Source: Fictibacillus nanhaiensis (GTDB taxonomy: Bacteria > Bacillota > Bacilli > Bacillales > Fictibacillaceae). Taken from it: a stretch of DNA of 64,000 nt. The notes under the pieces are model-generated. The model searched no databases. It saw only the letters and a list, made by a program, of their open reading frames with translations, and was not told the DNA's origin. Position numbers and translations under genes: made by a program. Numbering within the stretch: position 1 is the first letter of the stretch; every line of letters starts with the position of its first letter. Positions 1-7,730 of this stretch are shown piece after piece. The stretch covers positions 248,001 through 312,000 of the forward strand of contig JAEACG010000003.1 in the NCBI GenBank assembly GCA_016401345.1, written 5' to 3'.

Positions 1-205
1 GATCGTCTGCGATCATGCGAGGTGCTTTTTTAGCGACACGTGCTAATTGCATCGCCATGTTCGTCGCGAAGTCACCATTCGCTTTATCTTTTGGTACTTC
101 AAGAACGACTGCAGGCAGTTCTTCTTTTTTAGCGAGTCCTGCTTTTACGACCGCTTCTTCGATCTCTTCTTTTAACAGCTGCTTGACTTGGTCAAGGATA
201 TTCAT
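1..205 (-). CDS. argS: Arginyl-tRNA synthetase, N-terminal part only
   Basis: This class I aminoacyl-tRNA synthetase charges tRNA-Arg in the cytosol. Only the first 68 codons lie in the window; the gene runs off the left edge. The translation begins [14 protein letters not shown] and contains [17 protein letters not shown], the ArgS N-terminal (Add-1) domain just ahead of the HIGH region. ATG at 205 has an AGGAGG site 6-7 bases upstream and overlaps the stop of the preceding gene (ATGA), so the two are translationally coupled. A ywiB-argS order is the usual Bacillus arrangement. The identification is firm despite the truncation. Confidence 0.93.
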   Translation of the reverse strand, partial: MNILDQVKQLLKEEIEEAVVKAGLAKKEELPAVVLEVPKDKANGDFATNMAMQLARVAKKAPRMIADD

Positions 206-642
206 GCTTTTGCCTCCTGAAAATTAATCTTGATTCGATGTGTTCCTGTATGTTCACCCTGCAGAACCAGTTCATAAGCGAGATTGAGATCTCCCGTCTG
301 TTTTTGCTGATTCCAGCGGAAATTCATTTCATGTGTAGTCGTTTCCATCCAAAGCTGGCCATACGGGCTGTCGTACATGCCTTTTGTAGTCTGGCCGATT
401 AAATATTTCTGTTTCATAGATACACTGCCTGAGCGGATAATCAGAATACCAGCGTGCGTTATCTTAATCACATTATTGACAGAACCCGCACCTTCTATCT
501 CTTCCTTATATTGAAGATAGGTGACGTCCCCACGTTTATAGAGCTTACCTTCTGTCTCGGTGAAATGTTTCTCCTGTTCACCGCTGAAATGTACTTCTGA
601 ACTTATCGAAAGCGCAACAGACAATTCCGTATCTTGATCCAT
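202..642 (-). CDS. ywiB: DUF1934 beta-barrel family protein YwiB
   Basis: A 146-residue cytosolic protein of the YwiB/DUF1934 family (calycin-like beta-barrel); its biochemical role is unknown. The conserved stretch reads [17 protein letters not shown], and the C-terminal half is rich in beta-strand patterns, as expected. An upstream ATG at 702 would add 20 residues (MKSFIIGKLKRY...) but has no ribosome site. The ATG at 642 follows AAAGGAAGTG and gives the usual family length, so I chose it. The stop overlaps the argS start. Co-expression with argS is the only functional hint. Confidence 0.85.
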   Translation of the reverse strand: MDQDTELSVALSISSEVHFSGEQEKHFTETEGKLYKRGDVTYLQYKEEIEGAGSVNNVIKITHAGILIIRSGSVSMKQKYLIGQTTKGMYDSPYGQLWMETTTHEMNFRWNQQKQTGDLNLAYELVLQGEHTGTHRIKINFQEAKA

Positions 643-863
643 GCGAACAACACTTCCTTTTTTGATGTACCTCTTTAACTTACCTATTATAAAAGATTTC
701 ACTGCTTCCGTTCAACCTTATGGGTGTCTTTTTAAAAATTCATGGTTCTAATAGGTAAATATATCCTAAAAACACGTTTTCATGAGTGGATGATTTGGAA
801 TGAGGGTCGTTAATGACGTATTATACACTCGAGAAGATGAAATAGAAATGAGGAGGATTTTAA

Positions 864-1877
864 ATGAACAACGAAAGAATTTTACTTGTGAATCGTCCAA
901 AAGGCGCGCCGCAAAAGAGTGACTTTCGCTTTGAGGAGACTTCGACCCCTGCCCTTGAAAGTAATCAGGTACTTTTAAAAACGATTTATCTATCTGTAGA
1001 TCCGTACATGAGAGGACGCATGAGTGATCGTAAATCTTACGTGCCTCCATTTCAGTTAAACGAACCGATCTCTGGTGGAATCGTTGGACAAGTTGTTGAA
1101 TCTCGTTCAGGCGAACTATCAGAAGGCGACTTCGTCATCGGTAACTTAGCATGGCAAAAATACAACGTAGCAAGTGATGCTGAAGTTCGTAAATTAGATC
1201 CATCTCTTGCTCCGCTTACTGCAAACCTTGGTGTATTAGGCATGACTGGCTTAACTGCATACTTCGGTCTACTAGATATCGGAAACCCTCAAGAAGGCGA
1301 AACGGTTGTTGTCAGTGGCGCAGCTGGAGCTGTTGGTACAATCGTCGGCCAAATCGCTAAGATCAAGGGTGCACGTGTTGTCGGAATCGCAGGTTCAGAT
1401 GAAAAGATCTCTTACCTAAAAGATGAACTAGGCTTTGATGCTGCGATCAACTACAAGACGGAAAATGTATATGAAGCACTGAAAGCAGCTTGTCCAGACG
1501 GTGTTGATGTATATTTTGATAACGTCGGCGGTGAAATCTCTGATAGCGTTCTCGCATTGATCAACAAAGGCGCTCGTATTCCGGTTTGTGGCCAGATCGC
1601 TCTTTACAACCTTGAAAAAGCGGATGTTGGTCCACGTATGCAAAGTCAAATTCTGATCAACAGTGCCCTGATGAAAGGATTCATCGTTAGCGATTATGCG
1701 GCTCATTTTGAAGAAGGTGCGATCGAACTTGCTAAATGGGTAAAAGAAGGAAAAATTTCTTATAGCGAAAACATCGTAGACGGATTTGAAAATACGATTG
1801 ATGCATTCTTAGGTCTGTTTTCTGGTGAAAACACAGGAAAGCAGCTAGTAAAAGTAGCTGAGCCGGAGAATGTGTAA
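864..1877 (+). CDS. yfmJ: NADPH-dependent zinc-free MDR oxidoreductase (YfmJ / curcumin reductase type)
   Basis: A 337-residue medium-chain dehydrogenase/reductase of the leukotriene B4 12-hydroxydehydrogenase/YfmJ group, which reduces C=C bonds of enals and enones with NADPH. The N-terminus carries the typical YLSVDPYMRGRM signature near residue 50. The Rossmann fold has SGAAGAVGTIVGQIAK around residues 150-165, and DVYFDNVGG lies near 215. Structural zinc cysteines are absent, as expected for this branch. ATG at 864 follows GAGGAGG. It is a single-gene unit with its own terminator, convergent with the histidine kinase. The substrate cannot be told from the sequence. Confidence 0.9.
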   Translation: MNNERILLVNRPKGAPQKSDFRFEETSTPALESNQVLLKTIYLSVDPYMRGRMSDRKSYVPPFQLNEPISGGIVGQVVESRSGELSEGDFVIGNLAWQKYNVASDAEVRKLDPSLAPLTANLGVLGMTGLTAYFGLLDIGNPQEGETVVVSGAAGAVGTIVGQIAKIKGARVVGIAGSDEKISYLKDELGFDAAINYKTENVYEALKAACPDGVDVYFDNVGGEISDSVLALINKGARIPVCGQIALYNLEKADVGPRMQSQILINSALMKGFIVSDYAAHFEEGAIELAKWVKEGKISYSENIVDGFENTIDAFLGLFSGENTGKQLVKVAEPENV

Positions 1878-1894
1878 CAACTGGGAATAAATCA

Positions 1895-1935
1895 AGGAGC
1901 TTTTCACTCAAAAAGAAGTGAGAAGCTTCTTTTTT
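1895..1935 (+). terminator. Intrinsic terminator of yfmJ
   Basis: A 14-bp stem (AGGAGCTTTTCACT against AGTGAGAAGCTTCT, two G-U pairs) is followed directly by a T-run. It lies 18 bases after the yfmJ stop. Confidence 0.85.
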
Positions 1936-1967
1936 ATGTAGTTGGGGAGAAGTCGTTCCAAAGAATT

Positions 1968-2072
1968 CGAGAAATATAGAGATAATACGGCGTAAATCTA
2001 ATATATTTCGGCGAGTTTCAACCTTAATACGGCAACTTTTCAAGATATATCGGGAGTTTACATATATCGACA
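1968..2072. repeat. 21-bp phased intergenic array A1 (word CGGCG)
   Basis: The word CGGCG/CGGCA/CGGGA recurs at 1988, 2009, 2030 and 2051, exactly 21 bp apart, with a weaker CGAG copy at 1968. Several copies are preceded by AATA or ATTT. The filler between words is not conserved. TCGACA follows the last copy at 2067. The array lies between the convergent yfmJ and histidine kinase genes. It belongs to a family of nine such arrays in this window. Confidence 0.7.
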
Positions 2073-2083
2073 AATCCCCTCGA

Positions 2084-2123
2084 TAAAAAAACTTGAGCTA
2101 AAAAAATCACCATCAGCTCAAGT
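2084..2123 (-). terminator. Terminator of the PAS histidine kinase gene
   Basis: A perfect 9-bp stem (ACTTGAGCT / AGCTCAAGT) is followed on the minus strand by seven Ts, eight bases downstream of the kinase stop. Confidence 0.85.
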
Positions 2124-2131
2124 TCATTACA

Positions 2132-3871
2132 TTACACAGGCAATACCATGCTAGCCGTGGTTCCTTTGCCTTCTATGCTACTAAACCGGAGTTCCCCGTT
2201 ATGCTCTTTCATGATCTTAGAGCTGATCATCAGACCGAGCCCTGTCCCTTTTTCTTTTGTCGTATAAAAAGGTTCACACATTTTCTCGATTCGATTTCTC
2301 GGAATTCCACAACCCTGATCTTTAACGGATACATGAATCTGGCTATCCATCATCTGAGCCTGAATCGTTATCTCGCCGCCATCATCCATCGAATCGATCG
2401 CATTTTTCAATAAGTTGATCAGCACTTGTTTCAGCTCATTTTCTTCCGCATGAATATGAGGCATAACATCAGGGATCCTCGTATTGATCTGTATATTTTG
2501 GACGATTGCTTCAGGCTGTAGAAGGGTTTCTACAAATTCGATGATTTCTTTTAAACACGTCTTCTTATATGTTCGAACTTGGGGTTTTGCCAACAATAAC
2601 AGCTGCCCCATGATCTGATCGATGCGGTTCAGTTCTTTATCCATGATGCTGTAGTAGTTGGATGGATCGACCTCTTGGCTTTCTTGTAAAAATTGAATGA
2701 ACCCTTTCAGCGAGGTTAGCGGATTTCGTATCTCATGAGCAACGGATGCTGCGAGCTGTCCAACGATTGAAAGCTTATCGGATTGACGAAGCAAGTCTTC
2801 TGATTTTTTTCGATCAGAGATATCACGCGTAACCCCAATGATCTCTACGACTTTACCTGTGTCATCTGTGATGCTTTTACACGAAGTTTCGAGCCACACG
2901 TAGTGCCCGTCTTTATGCTGTAATCGAAAAGGAACGGTTTTCGTGCACGGTCCTGATATTAAATCTTCATGAGCTTTTCTTGAGATCTCTTCGTCATCCG
3001 GATGAAGCATTCCATAGCCTGTATCTCCTAAAATCTCTTCAGGTCTTTTTCCTAATAACGCAAACGATGCAGGTGAAATGTACGTAAATGAACCATCTGC
3101 TTTATGTGTTGTGATCATATCCATCGCGTTTTCAGCCAACAGCCTGTACCTCGCTTCACTCTCTTCTAACAGCTGTCGGGACTCAATCTTTTCCGTTACC
3201 TCCCGGCCGAATACAAGCAAGTTCTTTCGAGTTCCATCTGGATGAAACACTGGAATTTTGTAAACATCAAAAAATCGTGTACTTCCGTCTCGCGCAGGCA
3301 CAAACTCTTCACATCGAACAATCTCTTTCGCCTGCCACACTTGTTCATCTGTCTCGATACAATATTGAAAGACTTCACGAAAGTTAGGCGTGATCTCGGC
3401 TAAGTCAGCATCAGTCTTTCCAGTAAAATCAAACCCCGGCAGTTCAAAAAGCTCACCTACAAATTCATTCGCAAACACAAAACGCCCATCTCCATCTTTT
3501 ATACCGATAAAATCGGGAACGATGTTCATTAAAGTTTTCATAAGAGGCTCCTGACAAGAATGAACGACAGCGGGCAGTTCTTTCAAGATATAATAGCGAA
3601 ACGGACTGTCAGCAAACGGCAAAAAACCTTCACTCACTTTTACTGAAATAAAACCATTTACAGCAAGTAAAGTTCCTTCATCACCATCTGAATGACGTAA
3701 AAGGATTTCATCCATCGACTTTCCTGTTTCAAAAGCTGCCTGATCTGTCAGATCCAAATAATGTTGATTCACTCCTGTTATTTCTTCATTCTGATCCACA
3801 ACCACTACGGCATCAGAAAGCTGATCGATGAACGTTTGAAAATACTCCATCTCTTTTGAAATCGCTGTCAT
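2132..3871 (-). CDS. Soluble multi-PAS sensor histidine kinase (sporulation-kinase-like)
   Basis: A 579-residue histidine kinase with no membrane segment. The N-terminal half holds three PAS-like regions: the first ends near residue 100, the second carries FIGIKDGDGRFVFAN, and the third is followed by VEIIGVTRDISDRK (a PAC motif). The dimerisation domain has VAHEIRNPLTSLKGF with phospho-acceptor His379. The ATPase domain shows NELKQVLINLLKNAIDS (N box), a DQGCGIP G1 box and GTGLGLMI G2. This layout matches the Kin family feeding Spo0F, or an orphan kinase. No response regulator is adjacent. The ATG at 3871 with AAAGGGGGG upstream is preferred over the ATG at 3895. The signal sensed is unknown. 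Confidence 0.85.
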   Translation of the reverse strand: MTAISKEMEYFQTFIDQLSDAVVVVDQNEEITGVNQHYLDLTDQAAFETGKSMDEILLRHSDGDEGTLLAVNGFISVKVSEGFLPFADSPFRYYILKELPAVVHSCQEPLMKTLMNIVPDFIGIKDGDGRFVFANEFVGELFELPGFDFTGKTDADLAEITPNFREVFQYCIETDEQVWQAKEIVRCEEFVPARDGSTRFFDVYKIPVFHPDGTRKNLLVFGREVTEKIESRQLLEESEARYRLLAENAMDMITTHKADGSFTYISPASFALLGKRPEEILGDTGYGMLHPDDEEISRKAHEDLISGPCTKTVPFRLQHKDGHYVWLETSCKSITDDTGKVVEIIGVTRDISDRKKSEDLLRQSDKLSIVGQLAASVAHEIRNPLTSLKGFIQFLQESQEVDPSNYYSIMDKELNRIDQIMGQLLLLAKPQVRTYKKTCLKEIIEFVETLLQPEAIVQNIQINTRIPDVMPHIHAEENELKQVLINLLKNAIDSMDDGGEITIQAQMMDSQIHVSVKDQGCGIPRNRIEKMCEPFYTTKEKGTGLGLMISSKIMKEHNGELRFSSIEGKGTTASMVLPV

Positions 3872-4010
3872 TCTATTTGTCCCCCCTTTATCCATCTAAT
3901 TCTCTACTGTAACTATAGCAAAAAAGACTTAATGATATAACAAATTTCGACAAATTTAGCTAAAAACAGTTTAAGTCAGTTCCTTCCTACTATTTTTCTT
4001 CAGATTTCCA

Positions 4011-4065
4011 TTGCTTTACACTTAAGAATTTACTATATTTGATTAATGTAAGAGGTCTGACCTCT
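4011..4065 (+). promoter_or_regulatory. Sigma-A-type promoter with a perfect operator-like palindrome
   Basis: TTGCTT (4011-4016) and TATATT (4034-4039) are 17 bp apart. A perfect 15-bp palindrome, AGAGGTCTGACCTCT, occupies 4051-4065, just downstream of the expected start site. Its GGTCTGACC core resembles operators of FadR-type GntR repressors. It is placed to block the AmiS/UreI promoter. The identity of the regulator is inference. Confidence 0.6.
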
Positions 4066-4099
4066 AAAAACTATCTTATAGAGTAATGAGGGAATAATT

Positions 4100-4723
4100 A
4101 TGGGTGCTATAGGTTTGCTGTTTTCAGGTGGAGCTTTATTCTTAAACAGCTTAATGTTGCTCGGAAAAGCTGAAGAAAAAAGTGTCGCGTTTTTTAATAT
4201 ATTAGTCGGATTGCTTCAAGTCATCACACCGATCTATCTTATTATTACATCCGATGGATCCAACTGGTCGATGTTCAATAACGGTGCTGTCTTCTTGTTT
4301 GGTTTCACTTACCTCTATCTTGGGGTAACGATTTTAAAAGGCTTCGATTCCAGCGGCCTCGGTTGGTACTCCCTGTGGGTATCGATGATGGCTATCGTTT
4401 ATGCACTTGTGTTTTACGTTCAAGAAAATGACGTAGTAAACGCCCTGACTTGGGTGTTGTGGGCGTTCCTTTGGTTTCTGTTCTTCTTGTCGTCCGCACT
4501 TAAAAAACCATACGAAAACTATATCGGGAGAGTCGCTTTCGTTCAGTCTTGGGTAACATTAACGCTACCTTCCCTATTCATGTTGCTTGATCTTTGGCAA
4601 AACGCCAAGCTTCAAGAAATCTGGACGTATGTATGCATCGGATCAATGGTTTATTTTGTGGTAGAAGCGATTTTGTTTGCAAAATACATCAAAAAAGAAA
4701 AATTAGTTGAAGAATTAGCTTAA
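4100..4723 (+). CDS. AmiS/UreI family urea/amide channel
   Basis: A 207-residue polytopic inner-membrane protein. It shows about six hydrophobic helices and the family pattern: GLLFSGGALFLN at the N-terminus, FNNGAVFLFGFTYLYLG near residue 75, and an aromatic-rich VLWAFLWFLFF near 125. Members are proton-gated urea channels (UreI) or short-chain amide transporters (AmiS). There is no urease or amidase gene in the window. However, the gene is convergent with speB, whose reaction releases urea, so urea export or equilibration is a reasonable guess. A GAGGG site precedes ATG 4100. It is expressed as a single gene from the promoter upstream. Confidence 0.85.
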   Translation: MGAIGLLFSGGALFLNSLMLLGKAEEKSVAFFNILVGLLQVITPIYLIITSDGSNWSMFNNGAVFLFGFTYLYLGVTILKGFDSSGLGWYSLWVSMMAIVYALVFYVQENDVVNALTWVLWAFLWFLFFLSSALKKPYENYIGRVAFVQSWVTLTLPSLFMLLDLWQNAKLQEIWTYVCIGSMVYFVVEAILFAKYIKKEKLVEELA

Positions 4724-4730
4724 GCATTCG

Positions 4731-4761
4731 CCGGTCTCGATGATTCGAGGCCGGTTTTCTT
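4731..4761 (+). terminator. Terminator of the AmiS/UreI gene
   Basis: The stem CCGGTCTCGA / TCGAGGCCGG is followed by TTTTCTT, eight bases after the stop. Confidence 0.85.
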
Positions 4762-4807
4762 ATGTTTGGGCTCTGCTAGATGTTGTCTGATGGGGGTGGC
4801 GGATGGC

Positions 4808-4937
4808 AATTAAGTCGGTTTGATGAGTAATTAAGTCGGAGTATGGTTCAATTAAGTCTATTTCGAAAAAATTAAGTCAAAATCCATACCAATTAAGTCT
4901 AATTCAGCAAATAAAGGCGATTCGACACAGCTCGACA
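4808..4937. repeat. 21-bp phased intergenic array A2 (word AATTAAGTC)
   Basis: Five exact copies of AATTAAGTC start at 4808, 4829, 4850, 4870 and 4891, with spacings of 21, 21, 20 and 21. The 11-12 bp fillers are unrelated to one another. Two TCGACA hexamers follow at 4922 and 4932. It lies between the convergent AmiS/UreI and speB genes. Confidence 0.85.
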
Positions 4938-4970
4938 TACACACACGCTAAAAATTCACACTAAACAAAA

Positions 4971-5014
4971 ACCCCTGTTCGACGGCTGCAAGCAACAGCC
5001 TTCAAACAGGGGCT
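4971..5014 (-). terminator. Terminator of speB
   Basis: CCCCTGTT pairs with AACAGGGG around an inner GGCTG...CAGCC hairpin. An A-rich plus-strand stretch (4965-4971) gives the U-run for minus-strand transcripts. Confidence 0.85.
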
Positions 5015-5023
5015 ACAATTCAA

Positions 5024-5896
5024 TTATTTTACCCAGCCTAACAAAATTTCGCGAAGGAACTTGCTAGCTGCGATCGGCGTTTGCTCGGAGTGGTCATAAA
5101 CAGGAGCTACTTCTACTAAGTCTGCTCCGATTACGTTGATGTCCGCTTTTGCAATCAACTGGATCGCTTCAAGAAGCTCTTTTGAAGTGATTCCGCCCGC
5201 TTCTGCTGTTCCTGTTCCTGGAGCTGCAGATGGATCTAACACATCGATATCGATCGTAACGTACACGTTACGTCCCTTTAATGTTGGAAGAACTTCTTTT
5301 AACGGCTCAGCTACATCGAACTTGTACATGTGCATACCGCTCGTTTTTGCGAATTCGAATTCTTCACGCATACCAGAGCGGATTCCGAACGAATACACGT
5401 TTTCCGCGCCGATCAGATCGCAAACTTTACGGATCGGTGTTGAGTGAGAAAGAACTTCTCCCTCATACTGCTCACGAAGGTCAGCGTGTGCATCGATATG
5501 AATCACAACATAGTCATCATACTTTTGCTTCAATGCCTTAAATACCGGCCAAGTCACAAGGTGCTCTCCACCCATTCCAAGCGGAAACTTGTTGTCAGCT
5601 AGTAACGTTGAAACGTACTCTTCGATCATATCAAGTGAACGCTGAGGATTTCCGAACGGTAACGGGATGTCTCCTGCATCAAAATAGTTCACTTCTTCAA
5701 GGTGCTTGTCCATGTATGGGCTGTACTCTTCAAGACCAAGAGATGCCTCACGAATACGAGCAGGACCAAAACGGCTACCCGGACGGAAAGAAACCGTCCA
5801 ATCCATCGGCATACCGTAAAGAACCGCATCAGCCGTCTTATAATCAGGCTTACTTAAAATAAAAACATTTCCAGAATAAGCTTCGTCAAAACGCAT
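5024..5896 (-). CDS. speB: Agmatinase
   Basis: A 290-residue ureohydrolase that converts agmatine to putrescine and urea with a binuclear Mn centre, in the cytosol. The metal-binding motifs are present: GMGGEHLVT near residue 110, IHIDAHADLR near 135, and TIDIDVLDPSAAPGTGTAEAGG near 210-230. The length matches B. subtilis SpeB closely. An upstream ATG at 5953 lacks a ribosome site. ATG 5896 follows GGAGTG and begins MRFDEAYSGNVFI, the family N-terminus. It lies downstream of speE on the same strand, with a palindromic element and a large hairpin between, so it may have its own expression level. Confidence 0.96.
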   Translation of the reverse strand: MRFDEAYSGNVFILSKPDYKTADAVLYGMPMDWTVSFRPGSRFGPARIREASLGLEEYSPYMDKHLEEVNYFDAGDIPLPFGNPQRSLDMIEEYVSTLLADNKFPLGMGGEHLVTWPVFKALKQKYDDYVVIHIDAHADLREQYEGEVLSHSTPIRKVCDLIGAENVYSFGIRSGMREEFEFAKTSGMHMYKFDVAEPLKEVLPTLKGRNVYVTIDIDVLDPSAAPGTGTAEAGGITSKELLEAIQLIAKADINVIGADLVEVAPVYDHSEQTPIAASKFLREILLGWVK

Positions 5897-5922
5897 GATT
5901 TTACACTCCTTATGTAAAATAC

Positions 5923-5965
5923 GGGACCGTCGCGAAAGTAAGTTCAAACTCACTTTTGACGGCCC
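5923..5965. other. Long hairpin in the speE-speB intercistronic gap
   Basis: GGGaCCGTC...AAAGTaAGT pairs with ACTcACTTT...GACGGcCCC to form an almost continuous 17-bp stem with a 3-base loop, about 26 bases upstream of the speB start. On the minus strand no U-run follows, so it is not a standard terminator. RNA processing, a pause or a remnant element are all possible. Confidence 0.5.
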
Positions 5966-6044
5966 CTAATTTTCTTATTTTTTAACTGTTTTTGTTGATT
6001 GTTGCTTGCGGGCTTCCTTTTCGCCAAAAGAAGCTTCATCGAAT

Positions 6045-6178
6045 AGTGATTGTAGTGTAAGGTGCGAGACTCCTGCGGGACAGGCGGGCAGGTGAGACAC
6101 TTAAGAGTGAAACGTTACGAATGTGGCTCACCACCTGCCCCGCGGAAAGCGAAGCACCTGAAACGGAAATCAATCACT
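6045..6178. repeat. Imperfect palindromic intergenic element R1
   Basis: A 134-bp element bounded by AGTGATTG and CAATCACT. The internal arms GGTGCGAGACTCCTGCGGGA and GCCCCGCGGAAAGCGA-GCACCT fold back on each other. The same consensus recurs at six other loci in this window. It sits between speE and speB, like a MITE or REP-type repeat. There is no coding capacity. Confidence 0.75.
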
Positions 6179-6206
6179 TTCAAAAGCAACAAAGTTTATT
6201 ACAGAT

Positions 6207-7037
6207 TTACTTTTTAATCAAGTCACTCACAAACTTCGGCAACGCGAACGCAGCTGTGTGAAGTTGTGGCGTCCAATATTTCGTTTCGATATCGTGGAAA
6301 CGCTCAGCCGGTACTTCTAATGGATCGTGTTTCTTAGATCCGATCGTGAACGTCCAAAGTCCGCTTGGGTAAGTTGGGATGTTCGCTGTGTAAAGACGAG
6401 TGATCGGGAAGATCTCACTAACATCACTGAATACTTGAGAGATCAACTCAGGCGTGAACCATGGGTTGTCCGTTTGTGCAACAAAGATTCCGTCTTCTTT
6501 TAAAGCTTTAGAGATTCCTTCATAGAAACCTTTTTCAAAAAGCTTAGCAGCTGGTCCCACTGGCTCAGTTGAGTCAACCATGATTACATCATACTCATTT
6601 TCGCTCGTTGCAATGTGCATGAATCCGTCATCAACTTTTACTTCAACGCGCGGGTTCTCTAAGTCACCAGCGATTTCAGGCAGATATTGCTTAGAATACT
6701 CGATTACTTTTCCATCGATCTCAACAAGAACTGCTTTTTCAACAGATGGGTGCTTCAGCACTTCACGGATTACTCCACCGTCTCCGCCGCCTACAACTAG
6801 AACGTTCTTCGGGTTAGGGTGCGTGAAAAGAGGTACGTGTGCTACCATCTCGTGGTAAACGAACTCGTCTTTTTGTGTAGTCATAACCATGCCATCAAGG
6901 ATCAGCATGTTTCCAAACTCTTCTGTTTCTACCATATCTAGCTTTTGAAATTCTGTTTGCTCAGATACGTACGTTTTGTTAATTTTCATCGTAATTCCGA
7001 AATTTTCCGTTTGTTTTTCAGTAAACCAAATACTCAT
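6207..7037 (-). CDS. speE: Spermidine synthase (polyamine aminopropyltransferase)
   Basis: A 276-residue enzyme that transfers the aminopropyl group of decarboxylated SAM to putrescine, giving spermidine and methylthioadenosine. The sequence shows [32 protein letters not shown] (the cofactor loop) and the catalytic-acid region [13 protein letters not shown]. The open frame extends 52 codons further upstream, but that part is not SpeE-like. ATG 7037 follows AGGAGTGAG and starts MSIWFTEKQ, as in other Bacilli. It is upstream of speB on the same strand. The by-product MTA links it to the deaminase gene at 9.8 kb. Confidence 0.96.
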   Translation of the reverse strand: MSIWFTEKQTENFGITMKINKTYVSEQTEFQKLDMVETEEFGNMLILDGMVMTTQKDEFVYHEMVAHVPLFTHPNPKNVLVVGGGDGGVIREVLKHPSVEKAVLVEIDGKVIEYSKQYLPEIAGDLENPRVEVKVDDGFMHIATSENEYDVIMVDSTEPVGPAAKLFEKGFYEGISKALKEDGIFVAQTDNPWFTPELISQVFSDVSEIFPITRLYTANIPTYPSGLWTFTIGSKKHDPLEVPAERFHDIETKYWTPQLHTAAFALPKFVSDLIKK

Positions 7038-7252
7038 GTTGGTCTCACTCCTACTATATATTTTGAAATGCCAGGCATCGTTGTTTCGAGATTTTACAAA
7101 CAAAATGATTATAGCATTCTGGGACCTAAGATTCCAATTCAATTTTTGTAAGAATGCAGCTATTTTCAAATAACCACTTCTTATCCATACCACATTCCTG
7201 TTTTCTTAATCTTTAACCAATAAAAATAGTTCCATTACCCCGTTTCTTTCGG

Positions 7253-7380
7253 CTGACTATTCTGACTACTTAAGTGGTATAATGGAGATAGCGTTCAGAA
7301 GGACAGACGGTCGGCGCATTCCCTTTTTTAAACTGAAGCTGGACATCTTGCGGGTATCCGCAGCTTACAGTTAAGGGGGG
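7253..7380 (+). promoter_or_regulatory. Promoter and structured leader of the small toxin gene
   Basis: A perfect TATAAT lies at 7278-7283, with CTGACT at 7253 as a weak -35 (19-bp spacer). The leader contains AACTGAAGCT (7331-7340) pairing with AGCTTACAGTT (7362-7372), enclosing a perfect TGCGG-GTAT-CCGCA hairpin. The stem ends exactly at the AAGGGGGG ribosome site, suggesting that translation is structurally gated, as in type I toxin mRNAs. Confidence 0.5.
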
Positions 7381-7382
7381 TG

Positions 7383-7469
7383 ATGCCTCTGACGATCTTT
7401 GAGGCGTTGATGTTCGCGGTCGCTTTCAGCTCGCTTATCGTTACTGTCCTTACGTCTAAAAATAAATAG
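7383..7469 (+). CDS. Small hydrophobic holin-like toxin (type I toxin candidate)
   Basis: A 28-residue peptide, MPLTIFEALMFAV followed by a hydrophobic segment (AFSSLIVTVL) and a basic TSKNK tail. The FEALM start, single membrane helix and Lys-rich C-terminus fit the holin-like toxin family related to TxpA/BsrG. Such peptides insert in the membrane and are silenced by an antisense RNA. A GGGGGG ribosome site precedes the ATG, a TATAAT promoter lies 100 bp upstream, and a terminator lies 95 bp downstream. Assignment rests on composition and context, not alignment. It is free-standing, with no prophage genes nearby. Confidence 0.6.
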   Translation: MPLTIFEALMFAVAFSSLIVTVLTSKNK

Positions 7470-7486
7470 GCCTCTGTCACACGTGT

Positions 7487-7590
7487 AAAAGCACCGGCTT
7501 TTCGTTCCAGAAAATCCGGCCACGCTTTACCGACTCGTGTGTCCCTTCTGGCGCCCCATTCGTCCGTGTTTCGTGCACGGGCGATTTTTT
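7487..7590 (-). ncRNA. Possible antisense RNA to the toxin 3' UTR
   Basis: On the minus strand, GAAAATCCGG-type arms (7494-7503 with 7510-7519) form a 10-bp stem followed by TGCTTTTA, a terminator reading opposite to the toxin. A TATTAT sequence (7594-7599, minus) could start an RNA of about 100 nt overlapping the toxin mRNA tail. The -35 is poor, so this is inference from the arrangement of known type I systems. Confidence 0.3.
7562..7590 (+). terminator. Terminator of the small toxin transcript
   Basis: CCGTG-tttcgtg-CACGG is followed by GCGATTTTTT. Confidence 0.6.
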
Positions 7591-7686
7591 GCTATAATAA
7601 CCGGAATTTCGATCATATATCGGAGAGTTGACAAAATTGACTCCATTACCCAACTCTATCACCCTGACAAACAGCACTACTCAAAA

Positions 7687-7722
7687 ATAAAAAAACCATG
7701 AGCAGCCTTCCCGCTCATGGTC
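7687..7722 (-). terminator. Terminator of the alpha/beta hydrolase gene at 7.7 kb
   Basis: A perfect 9-bp stem (ACCATGAGC / GCTCATGGT) has a minus-strand U-run. Confidence 0.85.
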
Positions 7723-7730
7723 TTTAACTT

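Noticed and set aside
4808-4899. CRISPR-like array (short repeats with unlike fillers)
   Set aside because: The unit is only 21 bp with 9-bp words and 11-12 bp fillers, far below CRISPR dimensions. No cas genes are present, and similar arrays at other loci use other words.
5896-5953. N-terminal extension of speB
   Set aside because: The extra 19 residues are encoded by the intercistronic hairpin, lack a ribosome site and are absent from known agmatinases.
5923-5967. Terminator between speE and speB
   Set aside because: The stem is strong, but on the minus strand it is followed by CGTATTTTAC with no U-run. Listed as a hairpin instead.
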